64,000 nt of DNA from VAZQ01 sp963835165 (GCA_963835165.1 CAWIGD010000032.1:1-64000), one strand, 5' to 3'. Counted from the first letter of the stretch, positions 17,342-26,908 are shown. Program-made: numbers and translations. The notes: generated by a model not told the origin, from the sequence alone.

Positions 17342-17613
17342 CCATCCATCCTCCGCTGAACACTCGTTTGAAATGCTCCGATCGGAGCTGCCGTGCGCAT
17401 GATAACGGCTCGCCCGTGCCTGTGCAGAACAATCGTTCGCGCCATATGGGGTTCCCGACGGCTCCCCGTGTTGCGAGGGCAATCTCGACTTACGATTCGA
17501 GACAATGGGTTGGCGCGGGTGGCCGCAAGGAACTCTTGCCCGTGGGCAGCATTGTATGGGCGCGGCCCAAGCGTGGACAAGCGGCCGAAGAGGGGGAGCA
17601 ACGGACCCGGGTT

Positions 17614-18552
17614 ATGGACGCGAAGGATCAGGCGCTGCTGGCATTAGGGAAAGAACTCCAGAGCCAGCATTATCGGTTCACGACCGGTACGCCCGCCAGT
17701 CATCATCGCGTCAATAAGCGGCCCACCTCCCGGGCAACGCCGCTCGAACGGGTGTTCGGGTGGAGTCGTCCGTTTGAACGCATCGAGTTGCCGCCCACCA
17801 TCGTTGCACTGCTCGAACAAGCGGGAGAGCTGGAGGCCGACGGGGATCGTCTTCGCGCCAAGGTGCGATTTTCGAGCCTGGGCGAACAACTGTTCGTGCA
17901 TTCTGCATTTCCGACTGAAGCGTCCGACACCGTTTTCTTTGGGCCCGACACCTACCGTTTTGCGCGTGCGCTGAGCCATTCCATAGCCGACATGCCGGCA
18001 GCCGCTTCGCGTACCATCATCGATATCGGATGCGGGAGCGGAGCGGGGGGAGTGCACGCGGCCGGTCTCATGGGTCCCGCGGTGCACGCCGACGTCATCC
18101 TGTCGGACATCAATCCCAAGGCGCTTCGGTACAGTCGGATCAATGCCCGGCTGAACGGGATTGCCAATGTCCGCACGATCCTGAGCGACGTCTTCGATCG
18201 CATCAACGAGGGCGGCGATCTCATCATCTCGAATCCACCTTACCTCGTGGATCGGTCGGCGCGGCTCTATCGACACGGAGGCGGCGAGCTGGGCTTCGAT
18301 CTGTCGATTCGAATCGTCGAAGACAGCATCGATCGCCTGTATCCGGGCGGCCGTCTGCTTCTCTATACCGGCACCCCGGTCATCGACGGCGTCGATACAT
18401 TTCTCGCGGCGGTGCGTCCTCGGCTGGACGCACGCAATTGCAAATACAGCTACGAAGAGATCGACCCGGATGTCTTCGGGGAGGAACTCGACAGCGCGCC
18501 CTACGACCGTGCCGACCGAATAGCGGTTGTCGCGCTGACCGTGCATGCTTGA
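17614..18552 (+). CDS. Class I SAM methyltransferase with NPPY motif
   Basis: A 312-residue protein. A helical N-terminal region (to about residue 100) precedes a Rossmann methyltransferase domain: DIGCGSG (137-143) for SAM, SDINPKAL (164-171) for the acidic loop, and SNPPY (206-210). NPPY is typical of enzymes that methylate planar amide or amine nitrogens (PrmC/HemK-like). An upstream in-frame extension exists but has no coding character; the ATG at 17614 is used. It is the first gene of a three-gene operon with the diiron enzyme (13-base gap) and the ATP-grasp ligase, so it probably modifies a small-molecule intermediate. Confidence 0.88.
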   Translation: MDAKDQALLALGKELQSQHYRFTTGTPASHHRVNKRPTSRATPLERVFGWSRPFERIELPPTIVALLEQAGELEADGDRLRAKVRFSSLGEQLFVHSAFPTEASDTVFFGPDTYRFARALSHSIADMPAAASRTIIDIGCGSGAGGVHAAGLMGPAVHADVILSDINPKALRYSRINARLNGIANVRTILSDVFDRINEGGDLIISNPPYLVDRSARLYRHGGGELGFDLSIRIVEDSIDRLYPGGRLLLYTGTPVIDGVDTFLAAVRPRLDARNCKYSYEEIDPDVFGEELDSAPYDRADRIAVVALTVHA

Positions 18553-18565
18553 AGGAGTGAATGTG

Positions 18566-19492
18566 ATGGAATTGCGCGATCCGGAATGGCTGGCGTTGGC
18601 CGCGGATACCGATGGACCGGGCTTTGCCCGTTTCCAACGCGAACTGACGAGATACAACCGTCACCGGCTGGAGCCGTCGCTGCCGTATGCGGCTTGGCGC
18701 GGTCACGTCCGCGACGAGGCCCGCGTGGCCGAGGCCGAGGGCGATTTCGTGGAGGCCGTGCGCCAGGAGATCGCGCCGCTGGTGGACGATATCCCGCTCG
18801 ATGTAGATGCCTTCATCGCGTGGTTCGAGCGCTTGCGCGACACCGGCCCCGGTCAGGGCGATCCGCTGTTTCCATGGCTCGCGGCACAGGCGAGCCTTGA
18901 ACAGATGAAGTGGTTCATCGAGCAGGAGGTGGCGGGGGAGGCGGGTTTTGACGATCTATTGGCGTTCACCCAGGTCAAGATGCCCGAACAGGCAAAGCTG
19001 GAGATGGCGCGCAACTTCTGGGACGAGATGGGACGCGGCGCCAGCAAGGGAATGCACGGGCCGATGCTGGAGCGCCTGGCGCACCATGTCGACGTGCGGC
19101 CCACCCCCGACACCGTGATCCCCGAAGCCTTGGCACTGGGAAACTTGATGGTAGCCCTTGCGCACAATCGCCGCTACGCGTTTCACTCGATCGGGGCGCT
19201 GGGCGTCATCGAGATGACGGCGCCGACGCGCGCGGGTTACGTCGATCGCGCACTGCGACGCCTCGGAATTCCGGCGAAGAAACGCCATTACTTCGCCTTG
19301 CATGCGGTGCTCGACGTCAGGCATTCCGAAACCTGGAATCGCGAGGTCTTGCGCCCGCTGGTCGCCGAGGATCCGCGCCGCGCGCGCGCGATCGGCGAGG
19401 GCGCGGTTCTCCGGCTATGGCACGGCGCCCGCTGCTTCGAGCGCTATCGGCAGAAATTCAACCTGTCTATGCTCCAGAATGAGGCCGCGTAG
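18566..19492 (+). CDS. Heme-oxygenase-like diiron oxidase (iron-containing redox enzyme family)
   Basis: A 308-residue all-helical protein of the Haem_oxygenas_2 / CADD-PqqC-like family. Candidate iron ligands are present: Glu119 in FIEQE, Glu154 and His164 in NFWDEMGRGASKGMH, Glu216 in GVIEM, and His246, Asp250 and His253 in the HxxxDxxH motif LHAVLDVRHS. Family members with this set use O2 for N-oxygenation or C-C cleavage of amino-acid-like substrates (SznF, UndA, BesC, CADD). The start ATG at 18566 has AAGGAG eight bases upstream. It is the central gene of the operon; the substrate is unknown. Confidence 0.87.
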   Translation: MELRDPEWLALAADTDGPGFARFQRELTRYNRHRLEPSLPYAAWRGHVRDEARVAEAEGDFVEAVRQEIAPLVDDIPLDVDAFIAWFERLRDTGPGQGDPLFPWLAAQASLEQMKWFIEQEVAGEAGFDDLLAFTQVKMPEQAKLEMARNFWDEMGRGASKGMHGPMLERLAHHVDVRPTPDTVIPEALALGNLMVALAHNRRYAFHSIGALGVIEMTAPTRAGYVDRALRRLGIPAKKRHYFALHAVLDVRHSETWNREVLRPLVAEDPRRARAIGEGAVLRLWHGARCFERYRQKFNLSMLQNEAA

Positions 19493-19522
19493 GCCCCGGA
19501 TTGATGGCAAGTTGACGGCCTG

Positions 19523-20827
19523 ATGCGCTTTCTGGGTATCGGCGATTATTGCGACCTCGGTGCCCTTTACCTCCGATTGATCGAGGAAGGGCACGAGGTC
19601 AAGGTTTCGATTGGCAATCCGCTCTGCGGCGGCACGCTGGCGGGTTTGGTGGAGCGAACGCCGGACTGGCGCCAGGAACTCGATTGGGTTCGCGCGGCCG
19701 GTCGCGACGGAATTATCCTATTCGAGAATGTCGCCCAGAACCGGGGCGCGGTGCAAGACGAGTTGCGGGGCGAGGGGTTCAACGTCATCGGCGGCAGCGC
19801 GTATGGCGATCGCCTGGAGAATGATCGCGCCTATGCGCAACGGGTCCTCGCCGCCGCCGGCCTCCCGATCGCCCGCAACTGGGAATTTGCCGATCGAGCG
19901 GCGGCCCTCGACTTCCTGCAGAAGAACCCTGCCCGCTACGTCCTGAAGTTCAACGGGCCCGACGCCTCCATCGACAACTATGTGGGGCGGTTGGCCGACG
20001 GCAGGGACGTACGCGCGATGCTCGACAAGCTCGCGCGCCCCGAGGCGTTGCAGGCAAGCTTCGTATTGATGGAATTCATCGAAGGCGTCGAGATGGGGGT
20101 GGGAGCATATTTTGACGGCGACAAATTCTTGCTGCCGGCATGCCTGGATTGGGAGCACAAGCGCTTCTTCCCCGGAGACCTCGGCGAACTGACTGGCGAG
20201 ATGGGCACGGTGGTGACTTATGAGCGCTCCCGGCGCTTCTTCGAGCGCACGCTCGGCCGGATGGAGCAGTTGCTGCGCGAGAACGGTCATTGCGGCTACG
20301 TCAACCTGAATACGATCGTGAACGAACGCGGCATCTGGCCGCTCGAATTCACCTGCCGCTTCGGCTACCCCGGATTTGCGATCCTCACGCCATTGCAGAA
20401 GACGGCGTGGGGCGATTTGTTCGCGGCCATGGTCAGCAGGGCAACGACGGGTTTTGCAACGCGTCCGGGTTTCTCGGTCGGAATTGTGCTTACCGTGCCG
20501 CCGTTCCCTTATGCGCGCCCGCAGGTCGAGGAACCGGTGGGACTCCCCGTCCTGTTCGACGGCGAGCCGACGGCCGCGGATCGCGCGAACCTGCATTATT
20601 GCGAGCTTGGCCTCGAGCAGGGCGAACTGGTTACCAGTGGAATCTATGGCTGGGCCATGGTGGTGACCGGAGTAGGCGACAGCATCGCTTCCGCGCAGCA
20701 GCGCGCGAACGGCTTGGCGGACCGCGTTCTGATCCCGAACGTCCGCTATCGCCGGGACATCGGCGAACGTCTGATCGCCGGCGATTACGCGCGGGTCGAG
20801 AGACTAGGCCTGCTCGATCCGCCATAG
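19523..20827 (+). CDS. Divergent PurD-like ATP-grasp ligase
   Basis: A 434-residue protein with the layout of phosphoribosylamine-glycine ligase: N-terminal domain MRFLGIGDYCDLGALYLRL, ATP-grasp segments ARYVLKFNGPDASIDNYVG and VLMEFIEGVEMGVGAYF, then GDLGELTGEMGTVVTY and PLEFTCRFGYPGF. Substrate-site motifs differ from true PurD: the GLAAGKGV loop is absent and RFGDPE has become RFGYPG. It is unlikely to make glycinamide ribonucleotide. It more likely joins an amine and a carboxylate in the pathway encoded with the methyltransferase and diiron oxidase, 30 bases upstream. Confidence 0.85.
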   Translation: MRFLGIGDYCDLGALYLRLIEEGHEVKVSIGNPLCGGTLAGLVERTPDWRQELDWVRAAGRDGIILFENVAQNRGAVQDELRGEGFNVIGGSAYGDRLENDRAYAQRVLAAAGLPIARNWEFADRAAALDFLQKNPARYVLKFNGPDASIDNYVGRLADGRDVRAMLDKLARPEALQASFVLMEFIEGVEMGVGAYFDGDKFLLPACLDWEHKRFFPGDLGELTGEMGTVVTYERSRRFFERTLGRMEQLLRENGHCGYVNLNTIVNERGIWPLEFTCRFGYPGFAILTPLQKTAWGDLFAAMVSRATTGFATRPGFSVGIVLTVPPFPYARPQVEEPVGLPVLFDGEPTAADRANLHYCELGLEQGELVTSGIYGWAMVVTGVGDSIASAQQRANGLADRVLIPNVRYRRDIGERLIAGDYARVERLGLLDPP

Positions 20828-20844
20828 ACGGTCGGTGCCGTCGG

Positions 20845-21282
20845 TCACCACCGTCGTGCGTATGGCAGCGCCGTGTCGTCGGCCGGCACGATTATCTTGC
20901 CGATCGGCCAGAGCGCGAGGCCGGCTAGCTTCAGGTGCGCCCACGCGAAGGGAATGCCGATGATCGTGACCGCAAGAAGAACGGCAGTGACGGCATGGCC
21001 GAGCGCCAGCCACCATCCGGCCAGCACCAGCCAGATGATATTGCCGAGCAGACCGAAAGGCCCGGTGCCGATGTCCTCGCGGCCGGCGTAGTGCGCGCGC
21101 GACACCGCCTTGTAGCCGAACGGCAGCAGGGTGTAGGAGGCGATGTTGAACGCGGCGCGCGCCCACGGCAAGCCGATGATGGTGATCGCCATCACGATCG
21201 CGGCGATCACCCAGCCGAAAGCCATCCATAGGCCGCCGAAGATGATCCACAACAGGTTCAGCACGAGCGACAAGGCAGACAT
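20845..21282 (-). CDS. YccF-domain inner-membrane protein
   Basis: A 145-residue membrane protein with two repeated YccF units. Each has a helix pair followed by a glycine-proline loop: VMAITIIGLPWARAAFNIA and LLAVTIIGIPFAWAHLKLA. YccF-domain proteins are of unknown function. It converges on the ATP-grasp gene with only 17 bases between them. ATG at 21282 has GGGAG upstream. Confidence 0.9.
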   Translation of the reverse strand: MSALSLVLNLLWIIFGGLWMAFGWVIAAIVMAITIIGLPWARAAFNIASYTLLPFGYKAVSRAHYAGREDIGTGPFGLLGNIIWLVLAGWWLALGHAVTAVLLAVTIIGIPFAWAHLKLAGLALWPIGKIIVPADDTALPYARRW

Positions 21283-21539
21283 GGGACTCCCCGCGGAGGT
21301 TGCGCCGGTCACGGCGATTTTGGCATCGGTGATGTAGATAGCGCCTGCCTCCTTTGCCAGTTGCCCGCCGAGGTTTTTCGTCACCGCCCAGTCGCGCGCT
21401 GGCCGAGGAACCTTCGTTCGCGCAATATGGTTATGGCTAGGCGCAGAGCGTTGCGGACACGAACCGGAAGGCTCGGAGGCCAGAGCAAACGTCAGGGGCT
21501 GCGGGCCAGCGAGCGGCACACAGGCGGCGAGGTCATCCC

Positions 21540-21830
21540 ATGTCGATCATACGGCTCATTCACATCCAACTTGATCCATCCGAGAACGAGAAGGCCGAGC
21601 GGGTCTGGAAGGCAGAATGCGCTCCGCTCATGATCCGGCAGCAAGGCTGCATCTCCGAGAAGCTGCTGCGGTCGAAGGCGGGCGGCGAGTTCATCTCGTA
21701 TTCGGAATGGGAATCCGAACAGGACATTGAGCGATACATGAACAGCGATGCGCACAAGGAAATCGTGCGCCACTCCCGTGGCCTCAAAGGCGCGAAAGCC
21801 GTGGTGAAGCTATACGACCTGGTCAAGTAG
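21540..21830 (+). CDS. Antibiotic biosynthesis monooxygenase (ABM) domain protein
   Basis: A 96-residue dimeric alpha/beta-barrel protein of the ABM fold: IRLIHIQLDPSENEKAERVW, EFISYSEWESEQDIERYMNS and a C-terminal KLYDLV strand. ABM proteins include cofactor-free quinol oxygenases and heme-degrading enzymes, but many have no shown activity. It stands alone, with GAGGT upstream of the ATG. Confidence 0.85.
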   Translation: MSIIRLIHIQLDPSENEKAERVWKAECAPLMIRQQGCISEKLLRSKAGGEFISYSEWESEQDIERYMNSDAHKEIVRHSRGLKGAKAVVKLYDLVK

Positions 21831-22031
21831 CCTGAGCGCAGTGAAAGCCGCGCAAGCGCTGGGTCGCATCCTGGCCTCCCAAGACGACGTGGCGCGCTAG
21901 ATTCAAATTGTTCTAATTCAATATTATCGCGCAAATTCCGACACTTAGTGTTGCTTGACCGTGACAGTAAATCCTGTGTCCGGCCGCTATGATCTTCTCA
22001 CAAAATGTTCGCGCGTGATCTGGGGGTCATC

Positions 22032-22886
22032 ATGAATAAGCTCATTGTCAGTAGCGTCGCGCTTGTCGCTTCGCTCGCGGGGTCGGCGATGGCGGCCGAC
22101 ATGCCGATCAGACCGCCGGCGGTGGTGGAGTCCTGGACAGGTTTCTACGCCGGCGTCGCACTCGGCGGACGGTTTTCCAATTCGACCTGGACCACGAACT
22201 GTCTGAGCGCCGGCGCACCGGGCGGCGTCGGCTGCCCGTTGAATTTTGTTGCGCAGAATGGTTCTCGCTTCGTGACCAACAATCCTACCGGTTTCAGCTC
22301 GGCGACGTTCAGGCCGAGCGTATATCTCGGTTACAATTGGCAGGTCGGGAATTGGGTCCTGGGCGCCGAAGCCGACGTCGCGTATGGCCAGGGCAACAAC
22401 AGCGTCAAGGGCATCCCGGGCGCGGAGAACCTTGCGGCAGCGACAGCGGCAAACCCGGGCAGCGATACCTCCACCGTCAAGGAGACGTGGGACGCCGGCG
22501 TCCGCGGTCGCGCCGGATTTCTGATTACCCCGACCATGTTGCTCTATGCCACCGCGGGCGCCTCCTGGATCCATATGGAGGCGAGCGCGTTTTGCGGCAG
22601 CGCGGCGCCGATCGGCTGGTGCCGGGGACCGGCTGGGCCTGGTTCGAATGTCGGAACGGTCAGTACGGCATCGACCACCAAAACCGGCTGGACCGCCGGC
22701 GGCGGCATCGAGGCCATGCTGTGGTCCAATTGGCTGGCCCGCATCGAGTATCGCTACAGCGATTACGGCACGTTCGGCTACACGTTGTTTTCGGGTCTCG
22801 ATGCCATCGCCGCGGAAACCAAGCTTCACACTCACACCGCGCTGGTGGGCGTTGCGTACAGGTTCGGCGGCGCGGTTCTTCCTTGA
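22032..22886 (+). CDS. Outer-membrane beta-barrel protein (Omp25/31-like)
   Basis: A 284-residue protein with a signal peptide cut after SAMAA, then DMPIRPP and WTGFYAGVALGGRF. This is the standard opening of Rhizobiales Omp25/31-like barrels. Alternating strands follow, ending HTALVGVAYRFGG. It probably forms an eight-stranded outer-membrane barrel. The start MNKLIVSSVA at 22032 is preceded by GGGGGT. The upstream 200 bases are AT-rich, consistent with a strong promoter. Confidence 0.9.
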   Translation: MNKLIVSSVALVASLAGSAMAADMPIRPPAVVESWTGFYAGVALGGRFSNSTWTTNCLSAGAPGGVGCPLNFVAQNGSRFVTNNPTGFSSATFRPSVYLGYNWQVGNWVLGAEADVAYGQGNNSVKGIPGAENLAAATAANPGSDTSTVKETWDAGVRGRAGFLITPTMLLYATAGASWIHMEASAFCGSAAPIGWCRGPAGPGSNVGTVSTASTTKTGWTAGGGIEAMLWSNWLARIEYRYSDYGTFGYTLFSGLDAIAAETKLHTHTALVGVAYRFGGAVLP

Positions 22887-23082
22887 ATGCGATCAGCTGC
22901 AAGCGCCGCCGCAGGCCGGCGCGAGGATCACGTTGGTCGATCGCCGGAGCTCAGCGCGTTCGATCTCGAGAGGAGCCTGTGGAGAGCGGCGGGGAACGGC
23001 CGCTCTGGCCGGTTGTCGTCGGGTAGTCGCGGCGACCCGACCGTTGTATACTTGCGCAGGCAACCCAGGCACGGGGCCTCTC

Positions 23083-23397
23083 ATGAAGGTCGTCGAAATC
23101 GTTCCGCGTGAACGCACGCGGCTCTACGGGATGCTCGTCGCGAAAGAGGCCGCGATCCGCAAGGGCGGACGCGGAACCTATGTCCGGGTCGGACGCAAGA
23201 CCCAGGATTCGACCCGCTGGAAGCACCGCAATTACCGCGGCTCGGTGCAGCTCAAGCGTGGGCCTTCCGAGGTCGTCACCGCCAAGGTGCGCGCAACGAC
23301 CCCCGAGGACGAACGCAAGCTCTTGTCGTCGTTTCTCGGTTTCGTCGATCGCCATTCCGGCGATCAAGTGGCGACCATCACGATCCATTACCGGTGA
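23083..23397 (+). CDS. Conserved hypothetical protein, 104 residues
   Basis: A basic N-terminal half (MKVVEIVPRERTRLYGMLVA, then KGGRGTYVRVGRK) and an RHSGDQVATITIHYR C-terminal strand. The repeated basic patches hint at nucleic-acid contact, but no known domain is recognised. A TATACT box occurs at 23047-23052, 30 bases before the ATG, and may be the -10 element. Alone between an outer-membrane gene and a convergent TPR gene. Confidence 0.6.
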   Translation: MKVVEIVPRERTRLYGMLVAKEAAIRKGGRGTYVRVGRKTQDSTRWKHRNYRGSVQLKRGPSEVVTAKVRATTPEDERKLLSSFLGFVDRHSGDQVATITIHYR

Positions 23398-23460
23398 CGG
23401 CCGCGCTGGTCGCGGCGGGGCGCCAGGCTTGTTGTCGCCTCACCGCTTGACCGAAATGTC

Positions 23461-25329
23461 TCACAGCTTCGAGATCTGCAGTTGCTGGCGATCGCCCACC
23501 CAGGTCTTCGCCAGTTCCGCCTCCGCTCTTTGCGCTCCGGCGGCGTCGCCACGCGCCCTGGAGAGTTCGAGCAGTCCGTAATACGACCAGCCATTGTTCG
23601 GTGCGCGCGCCAGGGCGCGGCGGAATTGCTCCTCGGCCTCGGCCAGCCTGCCCGCCTGCATCAATGCGGCCGCGAGCGATTGGCGGACCGGATAGTACCA
23701 GTAGGGCGGCTCGGTATAGGGCAGGGCATCCTGCAGCGCGGCGGCTTGTTCGAACCGCTCGACCGCCTTGTTGCTATCGCCTTGCGCCTGAGCGAGCCGG
23801 CCCTCGACCACCATACGCGCGAGCTGCAGCACCTCCGGAGCCGGAATGCCGGCCGTCTTGAGCAGCGCGAAATCTGCGGTGCGCTCGAGCGCGTCGATGG
23901 CGTTCGCCTCGGCCCTGGCTGCGGCGAAATCGCGCCGCGCCGCGGAGGCCACGCCGCGGGCGTAGTGCCACATCGCCTTCACGTACGGAATCGAATTGCC
24001 GGGATCGGGTAGTGCCAGGATGGCGTCGGGCGAACTGAACAGGGTATGGGCGTAGTAGGGCGCCGCCTTCACCGGATGTGCGCCCGGAATGGCGAGCGCG
24101 GCCGCGTCGGGGAGGAGGCCGTGCAGCTTCTCCGCCGCCGCGATGCTGTTCGCGCCATCGCCGGCCATCAGCGCCGAGGCCATGACGAAGTGGACATTGT
24201 GCGGGTAGTAGCCCAGCCGATAGACGCCCATCGGGGCGGCGCTCGCCGCCAGGTACTTCTCGTCGACGGCAGCCGCGGTCGAATTGTCCACGAGCGCGTC
24301 GAGGTAGCGCCCGACCCGGTAATAGATGTGGCTCGGCATGTGCACGAGATGGCCGGCGCCCGGAACCGCGCCGCGCAGCCGGTCGGCGTAAGGCTCTGCG
24401 CGCTGCGGGCGGTCCGACGCCTCCACGGCATGGATGTAATAGTGGATCGCGCCGGGATGATTGGGGTCCTTGGCGAGCACGCGCTCCAATGTCGGGACGA
24501 TCGCGGCGCTCTGCGGGTTCGGCTCTCGCCCGCCCGGCTGCCAGTAATCCCATGGACTGAGGTCCATCAGCGCCTCGGCGTAGAGCACCGCGATCTCGTT
24601 GTCCGCCGGAAACTGCGCCGCAGCCTGGGCCATGGCCGCGGCGTAGGCGGCATCCAGTGCGGCACGGTCCGCCTTGGCGTTCTCTGCGTAGCGCTTGGAC
24701 AGGGCCGCGATCAGCGCCTGCTCCTGCGGGCTCGCCTTGGCGGCAAGCGCGCGCGCCCTCTGCGCGGCGGCGAACGCGGGCGCCACGGCCTCGTCCACCA
24801 TCGGCATGTTGATGTTGGGGCCGAGCACCAGCGCCTCGCCCCAGAAGCACATGGCGCAGTCGGGATCGAGCTTCTGCGCCTTGCGGAATGCGCGCTGCGC
24901 CTCCTCGTGATTGAAGGCATGCGTCAGCCGCAGACCCTGGTCGAAATAGCTCTGCGCGGCCGCGCTCGACGTGGTGACCTTGTATGTGAGCGAGCCGAGG
25001 CCGTCCCACAGCGGCGGATCGCTATCGGCAAACGCCAGCGCCGGCGAGGCGGCATTGCTCCTGGCCTGCGGTACTTCGGTCTGCGTTGCGACCAGGCGGA
25101 TCATGCCGCGCGTCATCGGAGCGACGGCGGGTGTCTGGCAGAGCGCGAAGTCCCAGCCGAGCTCCCGCATGGAATCAGGCACCGCAATCGCGGAGGCGGC
25201 ATTGGCGGAGACGAACGGCGCCGCTTCGGAGGCGCGCTCGCCGCTCAGCGCAAGCAATACGAGGCCGCCGGCGCACGCACCGGCGGACGTGGCCAGAAGT
25301 GCCGTCCGCAATCGCATGACTGCTTTCAT
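23461..25329 (-). CDS. Exported tetratricopeptide-repeat protein
   Basis: A 622-residue protein with an N-terminal signal or anchor (about residues 6-30) and TPR helices. The clearest is SYFDQGLRLTHAFNHEEAQR, then RAFRKAQKLDPDCAMCFWGE. Further Ala-rich repeats follow, and AEEQFRRALARAPNNGWSYY lies near the C-terminus. CAMCFW and HMPSHIYYRVGRY are typical of a TPR family widespread in Proteobacteria, with unknown role. The ATG at 25329 follows GGAGGG; the frame extends a few codons upstream through a TTG. Confidence 0.85.
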   Translation of the reverse strand: MKAVMRLRTALLATSAGACAGGLVLLALSGERASEAAPFVSANAASAIAVPDSMRELGWDFALCQTPAVAPMTRGMIRLVATQTEVPQARSNAASPALAFADSDPPLWDGLGSLTYKVTTSSAAAQSYFDQGLRLTHAFNHEEAQRAFRKAQKLDPDCAMCFWGEALVLGPNINMPMVDEAVAPAFAAAQRARALAAKASPQEQALIAALSKRYAENAKADRAALDAAYAAAMAQAAAQFPADNEIAVLYAEALMDLSPWDYWQPGGREPNPQSAAIVPTLERVLAKDPNHPGAIHYYIHAVEASDRPQRAEPYADRLRGAVPGAGHLVHMPSHIYYRVGRYLDALVDNSTAAAVDEKYLAASAAPMGVYRLGYYPHNVHFVMASALMAGDGANSIAAAEKLHGLLPDAAALAIPGAHPVKAAPYYAHTLFSSPDAILALPDPGNSIPYVKAMWHYARGVASAARRDFAAARAEANAIDALERTADFALLKTAGIPAPEVLQLARMVVEGRLAQAQGDSNKAVERFEQAAALQDALPYTEPPYWYYPVRQSLAAALMQAGRLAEAEEQFRRALARAPNNGWSYYGLLELSRARGDAAGAQRAEAELAKTWVGDRQQLQISKL

Positions 25330-25374
25330 GACAGTTCCCTCCAAGCTGGGAGTCCGAAAGTTAGCTCGCCGTCG

Positions 25375-25827
25375 CTATGGGCAGTCGCCTACGCGCTGTC
25401 CCGCGATCGACGTGCGCACCGACTGCATGAGCCGCCCCTGCATGAATGAGCGTGCCGTGATGATGGCAACGTAATGTTCGGGGTCTTCGAACTTGAATTC
25501 CCCCTCCACGTCCATGTCGATCTGGCCGGTGCATTGCAGCCGCCATTTCAGCCGCTGCGGCGTGAGCTCATGCTCGACGCGCTCGCAGCTCGAATTGGTG
25601 GTGCGGCTGACGGGACTGAACGTGGTGTCGAGGTCGGCGACGGCTTCCGGCGTCAGACAACGCGTCCCTTTTTGAGGCGGGCCGATCATGCCGTTGATTT
25701 CGGGCGTCTGGACGGTGTGCCATTGGCCGGCGCGCAGACCGTCGGCCGCCGCATGCTGCGCGATTGCGAGAAAAACCACCGCGGCGAGTACGCCCGCCCG
25801 CCGGTGATGAACGCCTGTCAGAATCAT
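25375..25827 (-). CDS. DUF3617-family secreted protein
   Basis: A 150-residue protein with a signal peptide (to about residue 28), then GLRAGQWHTVQTPEING, CLTPEAVADLDTTF and a final QRVGDCP. The four spaced cysteines and the weighted-solute-like opening fit DUF3617, whose function is unknown. It is on the same strand as the TPR gene 45 bases downstream, so they may be co-transcribed. Confidence 0.8.
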   Translation of the reverse strand: MILTGVHHRRAGVLAAVVFLAIAQHAAADGLRAGQWHTVQTPEINGMIGPPQKGTRCLTPEAVADLDTTFSPVSRTTNSSCERVEHELTPQRLKWRLQCTGQIDMDVEGEFKFEDPEHYVAIITARSFMQGRLMQSVRTSIAGQRVGDCP

Positions 25828-25886
25828 TCAGTAGACCGTCTCTAGATCGCCCTTCACTCCGAGGATAACAGGAGCGGAGCTGTTCG

Positions 25887-26855
25887 TCATTCCGGTTTGA
25901 TGTTGGCGTCGCGGATGACCTTCGCCCATTTCGGCACTTCGGTTCTGATCCGCGCGGTAAATTCCGCGGGCGTGCCGCCGATCGGCTCGAACCCGATGGC
26001 GGCAAGTTTCTGCTGCACGTCGGCAAGCGCGATCACCTTCACGGTTTCGCGGTGAAGGAGGTCGATCACCTCCTTGGGCGCGCCCTTGGGGACGAGGATG
26101 CCCTGCGGCGTGCCGCCTTCCTGGTCCGCGACGCCGGCCTCCGCCATCGTCGGCACCTCGGGCACCGCGACGCTGCGCTTGGCGCTGGTCACCGCGAGCG
26201 CGCGGAGTCTGCCTTCCTTGATCTGCGGCGCCGCCGGCGGCATCGAGGAGAATGCGATCGGCGTGTGGTTGCCGATCACCGACTGGATCATCGGCCCGCC
26301 GCCCTGGAACGGGACCGCGACCATGTCGATCTTGACCGCGAGCTTGAACATCTCGCCGGAGAGGTGCGATGGCGTCCCGGTGCCGGGATTGGCATAGCTC
26401 GACTTGCCGGGGCTTGCGCGCACGAAGTCGATCAGCTCGCGCACGGTCTTCGCCGGGACCGAAGGATGGACGACCAGCACGTTCGGCGTGGTTGCGATCT
26501 CGGTCACGGGATCGAAGTCGTTGTAGGGATCGTACGGAACTTTTGCATAAAGCCCCGGATTGATCATGAAGCTCGAGCTGGCGACGAGGATGGTATAGCC
26601 ATCCGGGGTCGCGCGCGCGGCCACCGCGGTGCCGAGATTGCCGCCACCTCCCGCATGGTTCTCGACGTAGAACTGCTGGCCAAGGTTTTCGGAGAACTTC
26701 TGCATCAGCAGACGGGCGATCACATCGGACGGTCCTCCGGGCGCGAACGGCACGATCACGCGCACGGGACGGTTGGGATAGCCGGTTTGCGCGTGCGTGG
26801 CGCTTGCGAACAGGGACAGCGTGCACACGGCGACGGCGCGGATAAGCGTGATCAT
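25887..26855 (-). CDS. Bug-family periplasmic receptor (third of a tandem trio)
   Basis: A 322-residue Bug receptor: signal peptide to AQTGYPNRPVRVIVPF, then the motifs VENHAGGGGNLGTA, DGYTIL, HLSGEMFKL and VPFQGGGPMIQSVIG. It is the last gene of three head-to-tail Bug genes on the minus strand (the next begins 53 bases upstream). It lacks membrane partners nearby. The trio is divergent from a cyclase-family hydrolase and a TPP enzyme. Ligand unknown. Confidence 0.94.
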   Translation of the reverse strand: MITLIRAVAVCTLSLFASATHAQTGYPNRPVRVIVPFAPGGPSDVIARLLMQKFSENLGQQFYVENHAGGGGNLGTAVAARATPDGYTILVASSSFMINPGLYAKVPYDPYNDFDPVTEIATTPNVLVVHPSVPAKTVRELIDFVRASPGKSSYANPGTGTPSHLSGEMFKLAVKIDMVAVPFQGGGPMIQSVIGNHTPIAFSSMPPAAPQIKEGRLRALAVTSAKRSVAVPEVPTMAEAGVADQEGGTPQGILVPKGAPKEVIDLLHRETVKVIALADVQQKLAAIGFEPIGGTPAEFTARIRTEVPKWAKVIRDANIKPE

Positions 26856-26908
26856 GGTTGCGGGTTTCCTGACAGGGCCAATTCATCGTTCATGACGTAG
26901 CGAGGCTC

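Noticed and set aside
17116..17613. N-terminal extension of the methyltransferase frame
   Set aside because: The translation is Arg/Ser/Gly-rich without structure and overlaps a plausible minus-strand gene; the ATG at 17614 starts normal protein sequence.
21955..21993. TTGACC and TATGAT as a promoter of the outer-membrane barrel gene
   Set aside because: The spacing is about 27 bases, too long for a standard sigma-70 promoter.
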